This document shows, piece by piece, positions 27,479 through 37,173 of a stretch of 64,000 bases of DNA (the first letter of the stretch is position 1; each line of letters starts with the position of its first letter). This DNA is from Vreelandella sedimenti (GTDB lineage: Bacteria > Pseudomonadota > Gammaproteobacteria > Pseudomonadales > Halomonadaceae), in NCBI RefSeq assembly GCF_013416325.1, contig NZ_JACCGK010000015.1, forward strand, positions 75,650 through 139,649, written 5' to 3'. The notes beneath the pieces were generated by a model that saw only the letters and a list, made by a program, of their open reading frames with translations, made no database searches and was not told the origin of the DNA. The position numbers and the translations under genes are program-made.

Positions 27479-28318
27479 TCAGGAATGGGTAGATTGTTTT
27501 TCTTCTGCTTTGGCTGCCTGCCAGTGGGCTTCCATCTCGTCTAGCGAAGCCTCTGTTAATGGCCGCTGGGCAGCGCTGAGCTCGCATTCGACAAAACGAA
27601 AGCGGCGCTCGAACTTAGCATTGGTAGCGCGCAGGCACTGCTCAGGGTCGGCATTCAGCGTGCGGGCAAGATTTGTCACCGCAAACAGTAGGTCGCCGAC
27701 TTCTTCCTGGGCGTGTTGTTGATCACCGGCGGCGAGTGCCTCTTCTACTTCCGCCAGCTCTTCACGGATTTTAGCTACCACGCCGCGCGCATCGGGCCAG
27801 TCAAAACCCACTCGCGCCGCACGTTTAGACAGCTTGGCGGCACGGCTAAGGGCGGGCAGCGTGCGCGGCACATCGTCTAGCACAGAGGGCCTCTCAACCG
27901 CTCTTTCTGCACGTTCCTCGGCTTTCAATGACTCCCAGCGGCTGTTGACCTGCTGGGTTTGCACCTCTTCGGCACTCACACCTGGCGGGCGGCGGGAAGC
28001 CAGCGTGCCATCCGGAAACACGTGCGGATGGCGGCGCAGCATTTTGGTGGTCAATGTATCGACGATATCGGCAAAGTCGAAGCGCTGCTCTTCCGCGCCG
28101 AATTGGGCGTAGTAGACCACTTGAAAGAGCAGATCGCCCAGCTCGCCGGGCAGTTCGTCAAAAGCGCGCCGCTCGATGGCATCGGCGACCTCGTAGGTCT
28201 CTTCCAGGGTGTGGGGCACAATGCTGTCCCAATCCTGCTGGAGATCCCAGGGGCAGCCCTGTTCCCGGTCGCGCAGCACCTGCATCAGAGTCAGCAGATC
28301 ATCGATACCATGGCGCAT
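27479..28318 (-). CDS. mazG: Nucleoside triphosphate pyrophosphohydrolase MazG
   Basis: Hydrolyses NTPs and dNTPs to monophosphates, cleaning the pool and, in E. coli, lowering ppGpp. 279 residues with two all-alpha MazG domains: LRDREQGCPWDLQQDWDSI...ETYEVADAIE and the C-terminal EELAEVEEAL...QEEVGDLLFAVTNLAR, where the Glu/Asp clusters bind Mg2+. Its ATG shares one base with the relA TAA (28318), so translation is coupled to relA, linking synthesis and removal of the alarmone pathway. Confidence 0.95.
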   Translation of the reverse strand: MRHGIDDLLTLMQVLRDREQGCPWDLQQDWDSIVPHTLEETYEVADAIERRAFDELPGELGDLLFQVVYYAQFGAEEQRFDFADIVDTLTTKMLRRHPHVFPDGTLASRRPPGVSAEEVQTQQVNSRWESLKAEERAERAVERPSVLDDVPRTLPALSRAAKLSKRAARVGFDWPDARGVVAKIREELAEVEEALAAGDQQHAQEEVGDLLFAVTNLARTLNADPEQCLRATNAKFERRFRFVECELSAAQRPLTEASLDEMEAHWQAAKAEEKQSTHS

Positions 28319-30594
28319 TATGCCCCTCCCTTGCGAATTTGTTGTTCCGGGTCGGCGTTGCGCAAACGGCGCACTTCGGTAACGTTGGGCAACTGCTGGA
28401 TACGCGAGAACAACCGCCCCAGGGATTCAAGGCCATCGACTTCCAGAGTAATGCGCAGCCGGGCAATGCCTTCATCGGTGTCCGTTAGCGTGTTCACGGC
28501 AAGCACGTTGACCTTTTCATTACCGAGCAGGCCCGTGACATCGCGCAGCAGCCCGGAGCGATCCCAGGCCTGAATCTCGATGGTCACCGGGTAGCGAGTC
28601 TGGGCGCGTTCGCCCCACTCAACTTCGATAATGCGCTGGGGTTCGTCCAGCCGCAATTGCAGAATATTACTGCAGTCCTGGCGGTGAACGGTGACGCCGC
28701 GCCCTTGGGTAATAAACCCGATAATCGGTTCACCAGGCACCGGGCGGCAGCAGTTGGCCATACTGGTTTTAAGGTTGCCGACGCCGAGCACCGTGATATC
28801 GCTTTTGGTGGCTTTGCTGGATTGGCGCTTAGGTTTGGCGAGCAGGCGATCGAGCTGCTCTTGGTCGTCGGTTTCACCAAACAGTTGCTGAGCCTGGTGC
28901 AGCACTTGGCCGATACGCAGGTCACCAGCGCCGATGGCCGCGTACATGTCCTCGGCGTTGTGGTAGTTGACCGCCTTGGCCAGCTTGGGCAGATCGAGAC
29001 CTTCGACATCCAGGCGACGCATTTCACGGTCAAACAGCACGCGCCCCTCGTCCAGGTTTTGATCCCGTGCCTGATGTTTGAACCACGCCTGGATTTTGGC
29101 CCGCGCCCGGGAAGTGCGCACATAGCCCAAACTGGGGTTTAGCCAATCGCGACTTGGGCCACCTTTAGTGGCAGTAAGAATTTCTATCTGCTGGCCGGTT
29201 TTTAACTTGTAGGTTAGCGGCACAATGCGCCCATTAATCTTGGCGCCTCGGCAGCGATGGCCAATTTCGGTATGCACCCGGTAGGCAAAATCGATCGGTG
29301 TGGCAATCCGCGGCAGGTCAATCACGTGACCGTCGGGAGTGAAAACGTAAATACGGTCAGGGGCCACATCACTGGAGAGCCCTTCGCGCAAATCGCCAAA
29401 GCCGCCCACTTCGTCCTGCCACTCTAGTACCTGACGCAGCCAGGCAATTTTCTCTTCGTAGCTACGGCTTTTGGCGTTGGTATCGTGGCCTTTGTAACGC
29501 CAGTGGGCACAAACGCCCAGCTCCGCTTCGTCGTGCATGGCGAAGGTGCGAATCTGGATTTCGAGCACCTTGTTTTCCGGCCCCATCACGGCGGTATGCA
29601 GCGACTGATAGCCGTTCTTTTTGGGGTTGGCGATATAGTCGTCGAACTCGTTGGGCACGTGGTGCCAGCGCGAGTGAATAATACCCAGCACGGTGTAGCA
29701 GTCCGCCACTTCCGGCACCAGAATGCGCACCGCACGCACGTCATGAACTTGCGAAAAATCGATCCGCTTACGCTTCATTTTGCGCCAGATCGAGTAGATA
29801 TGCTTGGCGCGCCCATCCACGTCGTAGCGGTGGATGTGCTGAGCTTCCATCAAGCCTTTGATGGTCTTGACGACATCGTGAATATAGCGGTCGCGGTCAA
29901 GGCGTTTCTCCGCCAACAGCTTGGCAATCGCCTTGTACTCATCTTCATGCAGGTAGCGAAACGATAGATCTTCCAGCTCCCACTTAAGTTGACCGATGCC
30001 CAAGCGGTGGGCTAGCGGCGCATAGATATCGGCGACTTCACGGGCCACCTGTAAACTTTTTTCCCGGGGGGCGTCTTTTACCTGGCGTAGTGCGCAGGTG
30101 CGTTCGGCAATCTTAATGAGCGCCACGCGCACATCACCGACCATATTGACCAGCATCTTGCGCAGGTTTTCCTGCTGATTGTGTTGGCCCATGCCATGGT
30201 CCGGTGCCAACGGATAGCTAATAGCGGCCATTTGCAGTACGCCATCAATCAGGCTGGTCACTTCTTCGCCAAAGCGTTTTGTCACGGACTCAAGGCTCAG
30301 CAGCCCTTCCCGCACTGCACGGTAGAGAACGGCGGCCTCAAGCGTGGCTTGGTCTAGCTTTAACTCACCAAGAATATCGGCCATTTCCAGGCCCATGCGG
30401 AAACTAGAGCCTGGCGATAGCCATACGCGATGGGTGCGCGGGGCCTCAAGCTCCAGCTTTTCGGCGAGTTCACAAGCGTCAACTAGACGCTCAGGCTCAC
30501 GTAGGCGCACATCCTCCTGCAGGCGCGTTAACCACTGCTGTATATCCACCTTTCCGCTCGCGGTTAGCGGCTGGTCTTCACGCACTTTCACCAT
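28318..30594 (-). CDS. relA: GTP pyrophosphokinase (ppGpp synthetase I)
   Basis: Ribosome-associated synthetase making (p)ppGpp during amino-acid starvation. 758 residues: a degenerate HD domain (TLEAAVLYRAVREG where hydrolases carry HD and ED, so hydrolysis is not expected), the RelA synthetase domain (YDVDGRAKHIYSIWRKM, NPKKNGYQSLHTAVMG), TGS (VFTPDGHVIDLP), a Cys-containing zinc-finger-like segment (MANCCRPVPGEPIIGF) and a C-terminal ACT domain. The gene order rlmD-relA-mazG is as in E. coli. Confidence 0.96.
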   Translation of the reverse strand: MVKVREDQPLTASGKVDIQQWLTRLQEDVRLREPERLVDACELAEKLELEAPRTHRVWLSPGSSFRMGLEMADILGELKLDQATLEAAVLYRAVREGLLSLESVTKRFGEEVTSLIDGVLQMAAISYPLAPDHGMGQHNQQENLRKMLVNMVGDVRVALIKIAERTCALRQVKDAPREKSLQVAREVADIYAPLAHRLGIGQLKWELEDLSFRYLHEDEYKAIAKLLAEKRLDRDRYIHDVVKTIKGLMEAQHIHRYDVDGRAKHIYSIWRKMKRKRIDFSQVHDVRAVRILVPEVADCYTVLGIIHSRWHHVPNEFDDYIANPKKNGYQSLHTAVMGPENKVLEIQIRTFAMHDEAELGVCAHWRYKGHDTNAKSRSYEEKIAWLRQVLEWQDEVGGFGDLREGLSSDVAPDRIYVFTPDGHVIDLPRIATPIDFAYRVHTEIGHRCRGAKINGRIVPLTYKLKTGQQIEILTATKGGPSRDWLNPSLGYVRTSRARAKIQAWFKHQARDQNLDEGRVLFDREMRRLDVEGLDLPKLAKAVNYHNAEDMYAAIGAGDLRIGQVLHQAQQLFGETDDQEQLDRLLAKPKRQSSKATKSDITVLGVGNLKTSMANCCRPVPGEPIIGFITQGRGVTVHRQDCSNILQLRLDEPQRIIEVEWGERAQTRYPVTIEIQAWDRSGLLRDVTGLLGNEKVNVLAVNTLTDTDEGIARLRITLEVDGLESLGRLFSRIQQLPNVTEVRRLRNADPEQQIRKGGA

Positions 30595-30667
30595 GACAAT
30601 TACTCATCCTTTCAGGGAGACGGTCTCTACACGACCGTCACCGTGGCTTGATGCGATGGGGAAACGT

Positions 30668-32065
30668 CTAGCCCCCGGACTCGAATAGCATCAGCGTTTC
30701 CATATGCGCAGTGTGAAGGAACATATCCGCCACTGCTACTTGCTTGACCCGGTAACCCGCATGCACAAGATGTGCCGCATCCCGAGCAAGCGTTGCCGGA
30801 TCACAGGAAATATAGACCACCCTGGGCACCGGGTGATGTGCCAGCGCCTGACAAATAACTTCGGCGCCGCTGCGCGGCGGATCGAGCACCAGCGCATCGC
30901 TACTGCCATGAACGGTCAACAGCTCCTTAACGCTGGCAGCGCTGTTTAAGTCAGCCTGCTGACCGCTGACCATCAGTTGGTTGCGCTTCGCGTTAATCGC
31001 AATGCGCGCCACCATGGCGGGGTTACCTTCCACCGCATAAACCTCAGCACCCGCTGCCGCTATAGGTAGGCTGAAATTACCGATACCAGCGAACAGATCG
31101 AGTAATTTTTGCCCTGGCTTGGGCGCTAACCACTGGATAACCTGGGCGACCATTTGCTGGTTAACCGGGGCGTTGACCTGTAAAAAATCGCCCGGTGCAA
31201 AACTTAAGCTAAGCGGTGGTTGGCCGGTAATGGTTAGCGACTCTTCAAGCGCCGGCGCTGCGCCATGCCAGTGCAGTGTGGGTGTTTCACGCCCCAACCA
31301 AGTGCCCAGCGCCACGCCCTGCTGCTGCGCAAAGGCTTGCCAACGTTCGGTGTCCCCGGTGTGCTCTTTTAACTGACGTACCAACACCACCTGCGCGGTC
31401 GCGGTCGCCAATAACTCAATATGCCCTACCTGGCGCGGCGCCTCTAACGTACCCAGCAACTCACGCAGAGGAGTTAACAGGCGTTGCAACGCATCGACCA
31501 ACACCGGGCAGCGTTCAATATCCACCAGGCGGTGGCTATGGGCGGCACGAAAGCCCAAGCGCGTAGTGCCCTGGCTGTCGACTTTGACCCCCAGCCGCGC
31601 ACGGCGCCGATAGCCCTGATCACTGCCTTGAATCGAGCCGATCTCACTTAGCGTTATACCCTGGCGAGAAAACAGATCGCGCACCACTTCACGTTTATGG
31701 TCACGCTGGGCGTCGACACTTAGGTGCTGCAGATCACAACCGCCACAGTGGCCAAAATGCGGACAAGGCGGCTTAACGCGCAGCTCGGAGGTGGTCAGCA
31801 GCGATTTGATATGCGCTTCGTCAAAACGTTTGCGGGTGGTATGAATTGCCACGTCCACTTGTTCACCTGGCAGCGCCTGATCCACAAAAACCGTTTTACC
31901 GTTGGCTGAATGAGCCACGCCACGCCCATCATGAGCCAAACGCTCAATGACCAGCGGCGATACGTCCTCTACAGCGGTATGCGGAGCCTTTCCACCCGGC
32001 GTGCGCGCTAGCCCAGAGTGGCCTGACGCGGGCCTGGGCGGCCGCCGTTTTCCCAGCATGGCCAT
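30668..32065 (-). CDS. rlmD: 23S rRNA (uracil-1939-C5)-methyltransferase
   Basis: Uses SAM and an Fe-S cluster to methylate U1939. 465 residues: TRAM domain near 30-90 (LAHDGRGVAHSANGKTVFVDQALPGEQV), cluster cysteines in PCPHFGHCGGCDLQHL, SAM-binding LLDLFAGIGNFSLP, and the catalytic Cys in YISCDPATLARD. LVLDPPRSGA is the DPPR motif. Three bases separate it from cysM upstream. Confidence 0.95.
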   Translation of the reverse strand: MAMLGKRRPPRPASGHSGLARTPGGKAPHTAVEDVSPLVIERLAHDGRGVAHSANGKTVFVDQALPGEQVDVAIHTTRKRFDEAHIKSLLTTSELRVKPPCPHFGHCGGCDLQHLSVDAQRDHKREVVRDLFSRQGITLSEIGSIQGSDQGYRRRARLGVKVDSQGTTRLGFRAAHSHRLVDIERCPVLVDALQRLLTPLRELLGTLEAPRQVGHIELLATATAQVVLVRQLKEHTGDTERWQAFAQQQGVALGTWLGRETPTLHWHGAAPALEESLTITGQPPLSLSFAPGDFLQVNAPVNQQMVAQVIQWLAPKPGQKLLDLFAGIGNFSLPIAAAGAEVYAVEGNPAMVARIAINAKRNQLMVSGQQADLNSAASVKELLTVHGSSDALVLDPPRSGAEVICQALAHHPVPRVVYISCDPATLARDAAHLVHAGYRVKQVAVADMFLHTAHMETLMLFESGG

Positions 32066-32067
32066 GG

Positions 32068-32976
32068 TTATACTCCTGGGGCAAATAGGCCAGTGGAGAG
32101 ATAACGATCACCACGGTCGCAGACGATAAACACAATCACCGCATTTTCGGTTTGCTCAGCGATGCGTAACGCACCGGCTAAGCTGCCCCCCGATGAGACC
32201 CCGGCCAGAATGCCCTCTTCACGAGCCAGACGGCGCATATGCTCTTCGGCCTCTTGCTGGCCAATATCTAGAGTGACATCCACCCGCGGCGCTTCAAAAA
32301 TAGCCGGCAGGTACGCTTGTGGCCAGCGACGAATGCCGGGAATACTGGCACCATCGGCGGGCTGTAAACCGACAATCTGAATAGCCGGGTTTTGTTCTTT
32401 CAAATAGCGCGACACCCCCATAATGGTGCCCGTGGTGCCCATCGAGCTGACGAAATGCGTCACCTCGCCCCCGGTTTGCTCCCATACTTCGGGACCGGTG
32501 GTACGATAGTGGGCCAACGGGTTATCAGTGTTGGCGAACTGGTTTAGCGGCTTGCCTTCGCCCCTGGCGATCATGCCATCCGCGATATCCCGAGCCTCCT
32601 CCATACCGCCCGCTTTGCTGGCGGAAATTAATTTAGCGCCATAGGCCGCCATTGCCTGCTTACGTTCTTCCGAGGCGTTTTCCGGCATAACCAGCACCAT
32701 CTGGTAGCCCTTAATCGCGGCCGCCATGGCTAGCGCAATACCGGTATTACCTGAGGTCGCCTCAATCAGCGTATCACCGGGGGCTATATCACCTCGGGCT
32801 TCTGCTTCATTGATCATCGAAAGCGCAGGTCTGTCTTTAACCGACCCAGCAGGGTTATTGCCTTCAAGCTTGGCCAACAGGGTATTGTTACGCCCCGCGC
32901 TAATGCGCTTAAGGCGTACCAGGGGCGTGTTGCCAACCACATCTTCTATTGTGGGATAGCGCTTAAGATCGTTCAT
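32068..32976 (-). CDS. cysM: Cysteine synthase B
   Basis: PLP enzyme making cysteine (or S-sulfocysteine from thiosulfate) from O-acetylserine. 302 residues. NNPAGSVKDRPALSMI holds the PLP lysine, EATSGNTGIALAM the Asn/substrate loop, and GTTGTIMGVSRYL the phosphate-binding loop. EEGILAGVSSGG is near the end. The length and RWPQAY segment suit CysM rather than CysK. Transcribed with rlmD, divergent from the sensor kinase by 91 bases. Confidence 0.93.
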   Translation of the reverse strand: MNDLKRYPTIEDVVGNTPLVRLKRISAGRNNTLLAKLEGNNPAGSVKDRPALSMINEAEARGDIAPGDTLIEATSGNTGIALAMAAAIKGYQMVLVMPENASEERKQAMAAYGAKLISASKAGGMEEARDIADGMIARGEGKPLNQFANTDNPLAHYRTTGPEVWEQTGGEVTHFVSSMGTTGTIMGVSRYLKEQNPAIQIVGLQPADGASIPGIRRWPQAYLPAIFEAPRVDVTLDIGQQEAEEHMRRLAREEGILAGVSSGGSLAGALRIAEQTENAVIVFIVCDRGDRYLSTGLFAPGV

Positions 32977-33067
32977 GAATGTTCCTTATCGTCACCGTTA
33001 TGCTGCATTATATCGGTGCTGCCTTAGGCTGGACAGGCAACCTCATTGAATCAGCGAGCTTCTTTTC

Positions 33068-35800
33068 ATGTCTTTGAACACCCGTCTGCTGTTTGCGTTA
33101 CTCGGTTTCCCGCTCCTGGTGTACGCCATGATGGCCGTACTGCTGGTCATACAGAGTGATACGCAAGCTAGCGGGGCGCATCAAGCGCGGTTAGAAAGCG
33201 TCGGCGAGCTGCTCGCCCCGAACCTCGCTGCGGCGGTCGCAACGGGTGATGAGCAACGTCTGGAAGCGCTGTCGCGTCAACTCCTCGCTATGAAAGGGCT
33301 GCGGGCGGTTGCGCTATTTGATGCCCAGGGCGACCGTCTATTATTACTCGGGCAATCCAGCCTACCACCGCTAAACGCCCCCGCTGATCAGCAATTGATT
33401 AAGCAGCAGGATGCATGGCGACTGCGCTTGCCATTGCCCCCTCCTCAAACAAGTGTCAGCCAAGCTGAGAACAGCCGCGTTGGCTGGCTAGATATCGAAA
33501 TGGATACCCGTACGCTAATCCTTGGTCGCTATAAGTTGATTGCAAGCCTTAGCTTGGGTGGCATGCTACTTGGCCTACTGCTGTTTTTAGTCGCTTTTGC
33601 GATCAGTCGCTATACCACCCGCCCGCTGGAAGAAGCCAACCAAGCCCTTTATCGGCTATCCCGAGGCGACTATCGGCTACATCTGGCGCCTTCTAATGCC
33701 ACAGAACTTCATCATCTGAGTAGCTATATTAACGCCCTGGCCGAGCACTTTCAGCAGGCCCAGCGGGATATGCAAACGCAAATCGAGCAGGCCACCAGCG
33801 AGCTGCAAGAGTCCATGGAAACCATTGAGGAGCAGAATATCAAGCTCGATTTGGCCCACCGCAGCGCGCTGCGGGCGAATGCCGTGAAGTCTGAATTTCT
33901 GGCCAATATGAGCCATGAAATCCGCACACCGCTAAACGGGATTATCGGTTTTTGCCGATTACTGGGACGCTCATCACTGGATACGCGCCAGCGGGAGTGG
34001 CTGCAGCACGTACACCGCGCTTGCGACAACCTGCTTATGCTGGTTAACGACGTGCTCGACTTTTCCAAACTTGAAGCGAATCGCCTCACCCTGGAAGAGA
34101 CAGATATCGACATTGTCGCACTGGTCGACGAAGTGGTCGGACTACACGCCCCTGAAGCCCAAAGCAAGCAACTGCACTTGGTGGCCATGGTATATGACGA
34201 TGTGCCTACCCCGCTAACCGGTGATCCGCTGCGTATTCATCAGGTATTGAATAACTTGATTGGCAATGCGCTTAAATTCACCCAGCAAGGCGAGGTGATC
34301 GTGCGTGTCATGTTGGATAATTTAGAAGGCCAGCATGTGGTGCTTAATCTGAGCGTCAGTGACACGGGCATTGGCCTAAGCGACACCCATCAGGAGGCCC
34401 TCTTTAGCGCCTTTTCCCAAGCAGAACCAAGCCACTCACGGCAATTTGGTGGCAGCGGCCTTGGGCTTACTATCTGCCGCCAATTGATTGAACGCATGGG
34501 CGGCGAGATTGGCGTGGAAAGCTCGCTGGGCAAAGGAACCACTTTCTTCTTTACGCTGCCTATGCTGGCTCATAAAGCGACCGAGCGACCCCCAGAAATT
34601 AGCTTGGCCAACCCGGTCATTCGCTTATATGAAACTCATGCTCCAACCCGCCATGTACTGGAGCACTTGCTAGAGCGCTGGGAAGCACAACCAATTGCCT
34701 TTGATGCCTCGGAACCAGCGAAATTGCTGATATTGGGGCTTGAGCACAGCGACTTTAGCCCCGAATGGCACGCTCACTGGCAAGCGGTGATTGATCAAAC
34801 ACCCTGCCCCACATTGATTTTAGCCAATGGCAATAGTTTTGATCTGCCGCCACTGCACTTAACCCATGGCGGCGAGACACTCTACAAACCTTTTTCCCGC
34901 GCGCAGTTGGTAACAACGCTCAAGCAGCTACTGCTATCTACGCACGTGCAGAATAAGAGCGAGCAGGAACTCCCCGCATTACCAGCAGCGTCTCAGCCAC
35001 TCAAACTACTGATTGTCGATGACAATGCACCCAATCGTGAGCTGCTCAAAAACCTACTTGAAGACCCTACCCTGCATGTCTCTACAGCAGAAAGCGGCCA
35101 CCAAGCGCTAGAATTCGCCCGTGCCAGTAACGTCGACATGGTGTTAATGGATATTCGTATGCCGGGGATGGATGGTGTACAGACCACCCAAGCATTGCGC
35201 AGACTGAGTAGTACCTGGGCTCGCTGCCCCATTATTGCCGTTACCGCCCACGTGCTCAGCAGTGAACGTCAGCAGTGGCTCGCGGAAGGTCTTGATGACG
35301 TGCTGGTAAAACCCATTGACGAAACACAGCTAGCACAGTTGCTCAACCGCTTTTTGGGGGTAACTCATCGGCTGACCGCCAGCACTGCAGAACCGCCCTA
35401 TCCACAGCACGACATTAACGCCACCCAGAGACCACGGGTTAGCCATGCGGCACCGGCCACGCTACCCATCATTGATCTGGAGATTGGCGCACGTTTAGCG
35501 GGGGGGAAGGAGCACTTGGCACGAGAGCAGCTAAAACGTCTGATCGACAGCTTGGAGGAGAGTGAACAGCATATGCGCGCCGCTTTTGCCCAACAGCATT
35601 TGCCCACGCTGCTCGATTGGGTACATGGTCTCAATGGCGCTAGCCGCTACTGCGGTGCGCCCGAGCTGGCCTTACTGGTAGAGACCTTGGAAACTCGCCT
35701 ACGCACCAGCGGCTTAGACCATGTAGAGGGGCTATTGGAAGACCTTTACCGGGCAATGGCCCGGCTGCGAGCATTGCGCCCGCAGTTGGTTAGACATTGA
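33068..35800 (+). CDS. barA: Hybrid sensor histidine kinase of the BarA/GacS type
   Basis: Inner-membrane sensor that feeds phosphate to a UvrY/GacA regulator controlling small RNAs of the Csr/Rsm system. 910 residues: helix at 7-27, periplasmic part to about 155, second helix about 158-180, HAMP, coiled coil (about 235-265), HisKA with NMSHEIRTPLNG (H283), HATPase (NLIGNALKFT, DTGIGL, GGSGLGL), receiver with phosphorylatable D695 in VLMDIRMPG, and HPt with H853 in WVHGLNGASRYCG. All relay residues are present. Next to rlmD/relA in the same neighbourhood as in E. coli. Confidence 0.92.
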   Translation: MSLNTRLLFALLGFPLLVYAMMAVLLVIQSDTQASGAHQARLESVGELLAPNLAAAVATGDEQRLEALSRQLLAMKGLRAVALFDAQGDRLLLLGQSSLPPLNAPADQQLIKQQDAWRLRLPLPPPQTSVSQAENSRVGWLDIEMDTRTLILGRYKLIASLSLGGMLLGLLLFLVAFAISRYTTRPLEEANQALYRLSRGDYRLHLAPSNATELHHLSSYINALAEHFQQAQRDMQTQIEQATSELQESMETIEEQNIKLDLAHRSALRANAVKSEFLANMSHEIRTPLNGIIGFCRLLGRSSLDTRQREWLQHVHRACDNLLMLVNDVLDFSKLEANRLTLEETDIDIVALVDEVVGLHAPEAQSKQLHLVAMVYDDVPTPLTGDPLRIHQVLNNLIGNALKFTQQGEVIVRVMLDNLEGQHVVLNLSVSDTGIGLSDTHQEALFSAFSQAEPSHSRQFGGSGLGLTICRQLIERMGGEIGVESSLGKGTTFFFTLPMLAHKATERPPEISLANPVIRLYETHAPTRHVLEHLLERWEAQPIAFDASEPAKLLILGLEHSDFSPEWHAHWQAVIDQTPCPTLILANGNSFDLPPLHLTHGGETLYKPFSRAQLVTTLKQLLLSTHVQNKSEQELPALPAASQPLKLLIVDDNAPNRELLKNLLEDPTLHVSTAESGHQALEFARASNVDMVLMDIRMPGMDGVQTTQALRRLSSTWARCPIIAVTAHVLSSERQQWLAEGLDDVLVKPIDETQLAQLLNRFLGVTHRLTASTAEPPYPQHDINATQRPRVSHAAPATLPIIDLEIGARLAGGKEHLAREQLKRLIDSLEESEQHMRAAFAQQHLPTLLDWVHGLNGASRYCGAPELALLVETLETRLRTSGLDHVEGLLEDLYRAMARLRALRPQLVRH

Positions 35801-35830
35801 TTGAACAGGCTTCAAGACGTTGCCCATTAG

Positions 35831-35861
35831 ATGCTGGGAATAAATGACATGAACCCAGCAT
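35831..35861. terminator. Hairpin between barA and acpS
   Basis: ATGCTGGG at 35831-35838 and CCCAGCAT at 35854-35861 form a perfect 8-bp stem around a 15-base loop, between the convergent ends of barA and acpS. No T tract follows on either strand, so a bidirectional terminator is plausible but not certain. Confidence 0.45.
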
Positions 35862-35883
35862 TGGCTGATCTGGCGGCGAGGTG

Positions 35884-36261
35884 TTAACGCTCTAACACCA
35901 CAAAAGCCACCGCATACTCGGCTTCATCGCTCAGGGTAACGTGGCTAGCGGTGACACCCGCCGCTTGCAATAGCCGCTCGGCTTCGCCATTAAGCAGGAA
36001 ATAGGGCTTACCCAAGGCATCGTTCAACACTTGAATATCCCCCCACTGCAGCCCTTGGCGTAGGCCTAAACCCAGCGCTTTTACAAATGCTTCTTTGGCA
36101 GCAAAGCGCTTGGCCAGAAACGCCGCGGGTTGAGCTTTGTGTAGCCAAATCGCCTGCTCATCGGGACCTAAAATTCGCTCAGCAAAGCGTGGCCCGTGCC
36201 GTTTCATGGCCCGTGTAAAACGCTCCACACGGGCAATATCCGAGCCAATTCCCACAATCAT
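35884..36261 (-). CDS. acpS: Holo-[acyl-carrier-protein] synthase
   Basis: Transfers phosphopantetheine from CoA to acyl carrier protein. 125 residues, the family norm. IVGIGSDIARVERF holds the metal-binding Asp, and FLAKRFAAKEAFVKALGLG has the catalytic Glu-Ala-Lys region. HVTLSDEAEYAVAFVVLER closes the fold. It is the last gene of the lepA-lepB-rnc-era-recO-pdxJ-acpS series. Confidence 0.95.
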   Translation of the reverse strand: MIVGIGSDIARVERFTRAMKRHGPRFAERILGPDEQAIWLHKAQPAAFLAKRFAAKEAFVKALGLGLRQGLQWGDIQVLNDALGKPYFLLNGEAERLLQAAGVTASHVTLSDEAEYAVAFVVLER

Positions 36262-36294
36262 CGCCTTAAAAACCTCTGAATAGACAACCTATGA

Positions 36295-37119
36295 TCAGTG
36301 CCCGCAGCAGTCATTATGAACATGCTCAGAGTGGTTTTCATGCTCATGATCGTGAGCATCGAGAGCCGCCATTAAGCCCGCCTCTTGGCCAGCGATGATC
36401 AAGCGTTTCATCTCCTGAACGGCCTCTTTGAGGCCCTCAAACAGCGCACGAGCAATAATGGCATGACCGATATTGAGCTCGTTAACGCCCGGCAGCGCCG
36501 CAATCGCTTCAACGTTATGGTAATGCAAGCCGTGACCAGCATTGACCACTAAACCCAGCGAGATAGCGTGAGTCGCTGCAGTCGTTAAGCGATGATACTC
36601 TGCATTCGCTGCATCGCTACCGGGACGCGCTTCTGCGTAAGCGCCCGTGTGCAGTTCAATCGTCGGTGCACCGGCGCGCTGGGCAGCATCAATCTGCTCC
36701 ACATCAGGGTCGATAAACAGGGATACATCGCAACCCGCCGCACTTAGCCGTTGGCAAGCGCTGGCAATGGCGTCAAAGCCGCCGACAACGTCTAGACCGC
36801 CTTCGGTGGTCAGCTCTTCGCGCTTCTCCGGCACTAAACAGACATGGGCAGGGCGGACTTCTTCGGCCAGCGCCAACATCTCTTCAGTGACAGCCATTTC
36901 CAGGTTCATGCGCGTGTTAAGCACTTCGGCCAGAATGCGTACATCGCGGGGCTGAATATGACGCCGGTCTTCACGCAAATGCACCGTAATGCCATCGGCA
37001 CCCGCCTCTTCCGCAACTAATGCTGCCTGCACGGGGTCAGGGTAGCGAGTACCTCGGGCTTGGCGAAGTGTCGCAATGTGATCGATATTGACGCCTAACA
37101 GTATCCGAGGGGGGTGCAT
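36295..37119 (-). CDS. pdxJ: Pyridoxine 5'-phosphate synthase with a His-rich tail
   Basis: Joins 1-deoxyxylulose 5-phosphate and 3-amino-1-hydroxyacetone phosphate to form pyridoxine phosphate. TIM barrel: [51 protein letters not shown] and [17 protein letters not shown] are all family blocks with catalytic Glu and His. 274 residues against about 243 in E. coli; the last ~20 residues are rich in His ([19 protein letters not shown]) and look metal-binding. The tail is in frame and ends at a normal stop 33 bases before acpS. Confidence 0.95.
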   Translation of the reverse strand: MHPPRILLGVNIDHIATLRQARGTRYPDPVQAALVAEEAGADGITVHLREDRRHIQPRDVRILAEVLNTRMNLEMAVTEEMLALAEEVRPAHVCLVPEKREELTTEGGLDVVGGFDAIASACQRLSAAGCDVSLFIDPDVEQIDAAQRAGAPTIELHTGAYAEARPGSDAANAEYHRLTTAATHAISLGLVVNAGHGLHYHNVEAIAALPGVNELNIGHAIIARALFEGLKEAVQEMKRLIIAGQEAGLMAALDAHDHEHENHSEHVHNDCCGH

Positions 37120-37173
37120 AGTGCCTCCAGCGCAACAATAAGATAAAAGTTTGTGAACAGGAAATTCAAAAAA

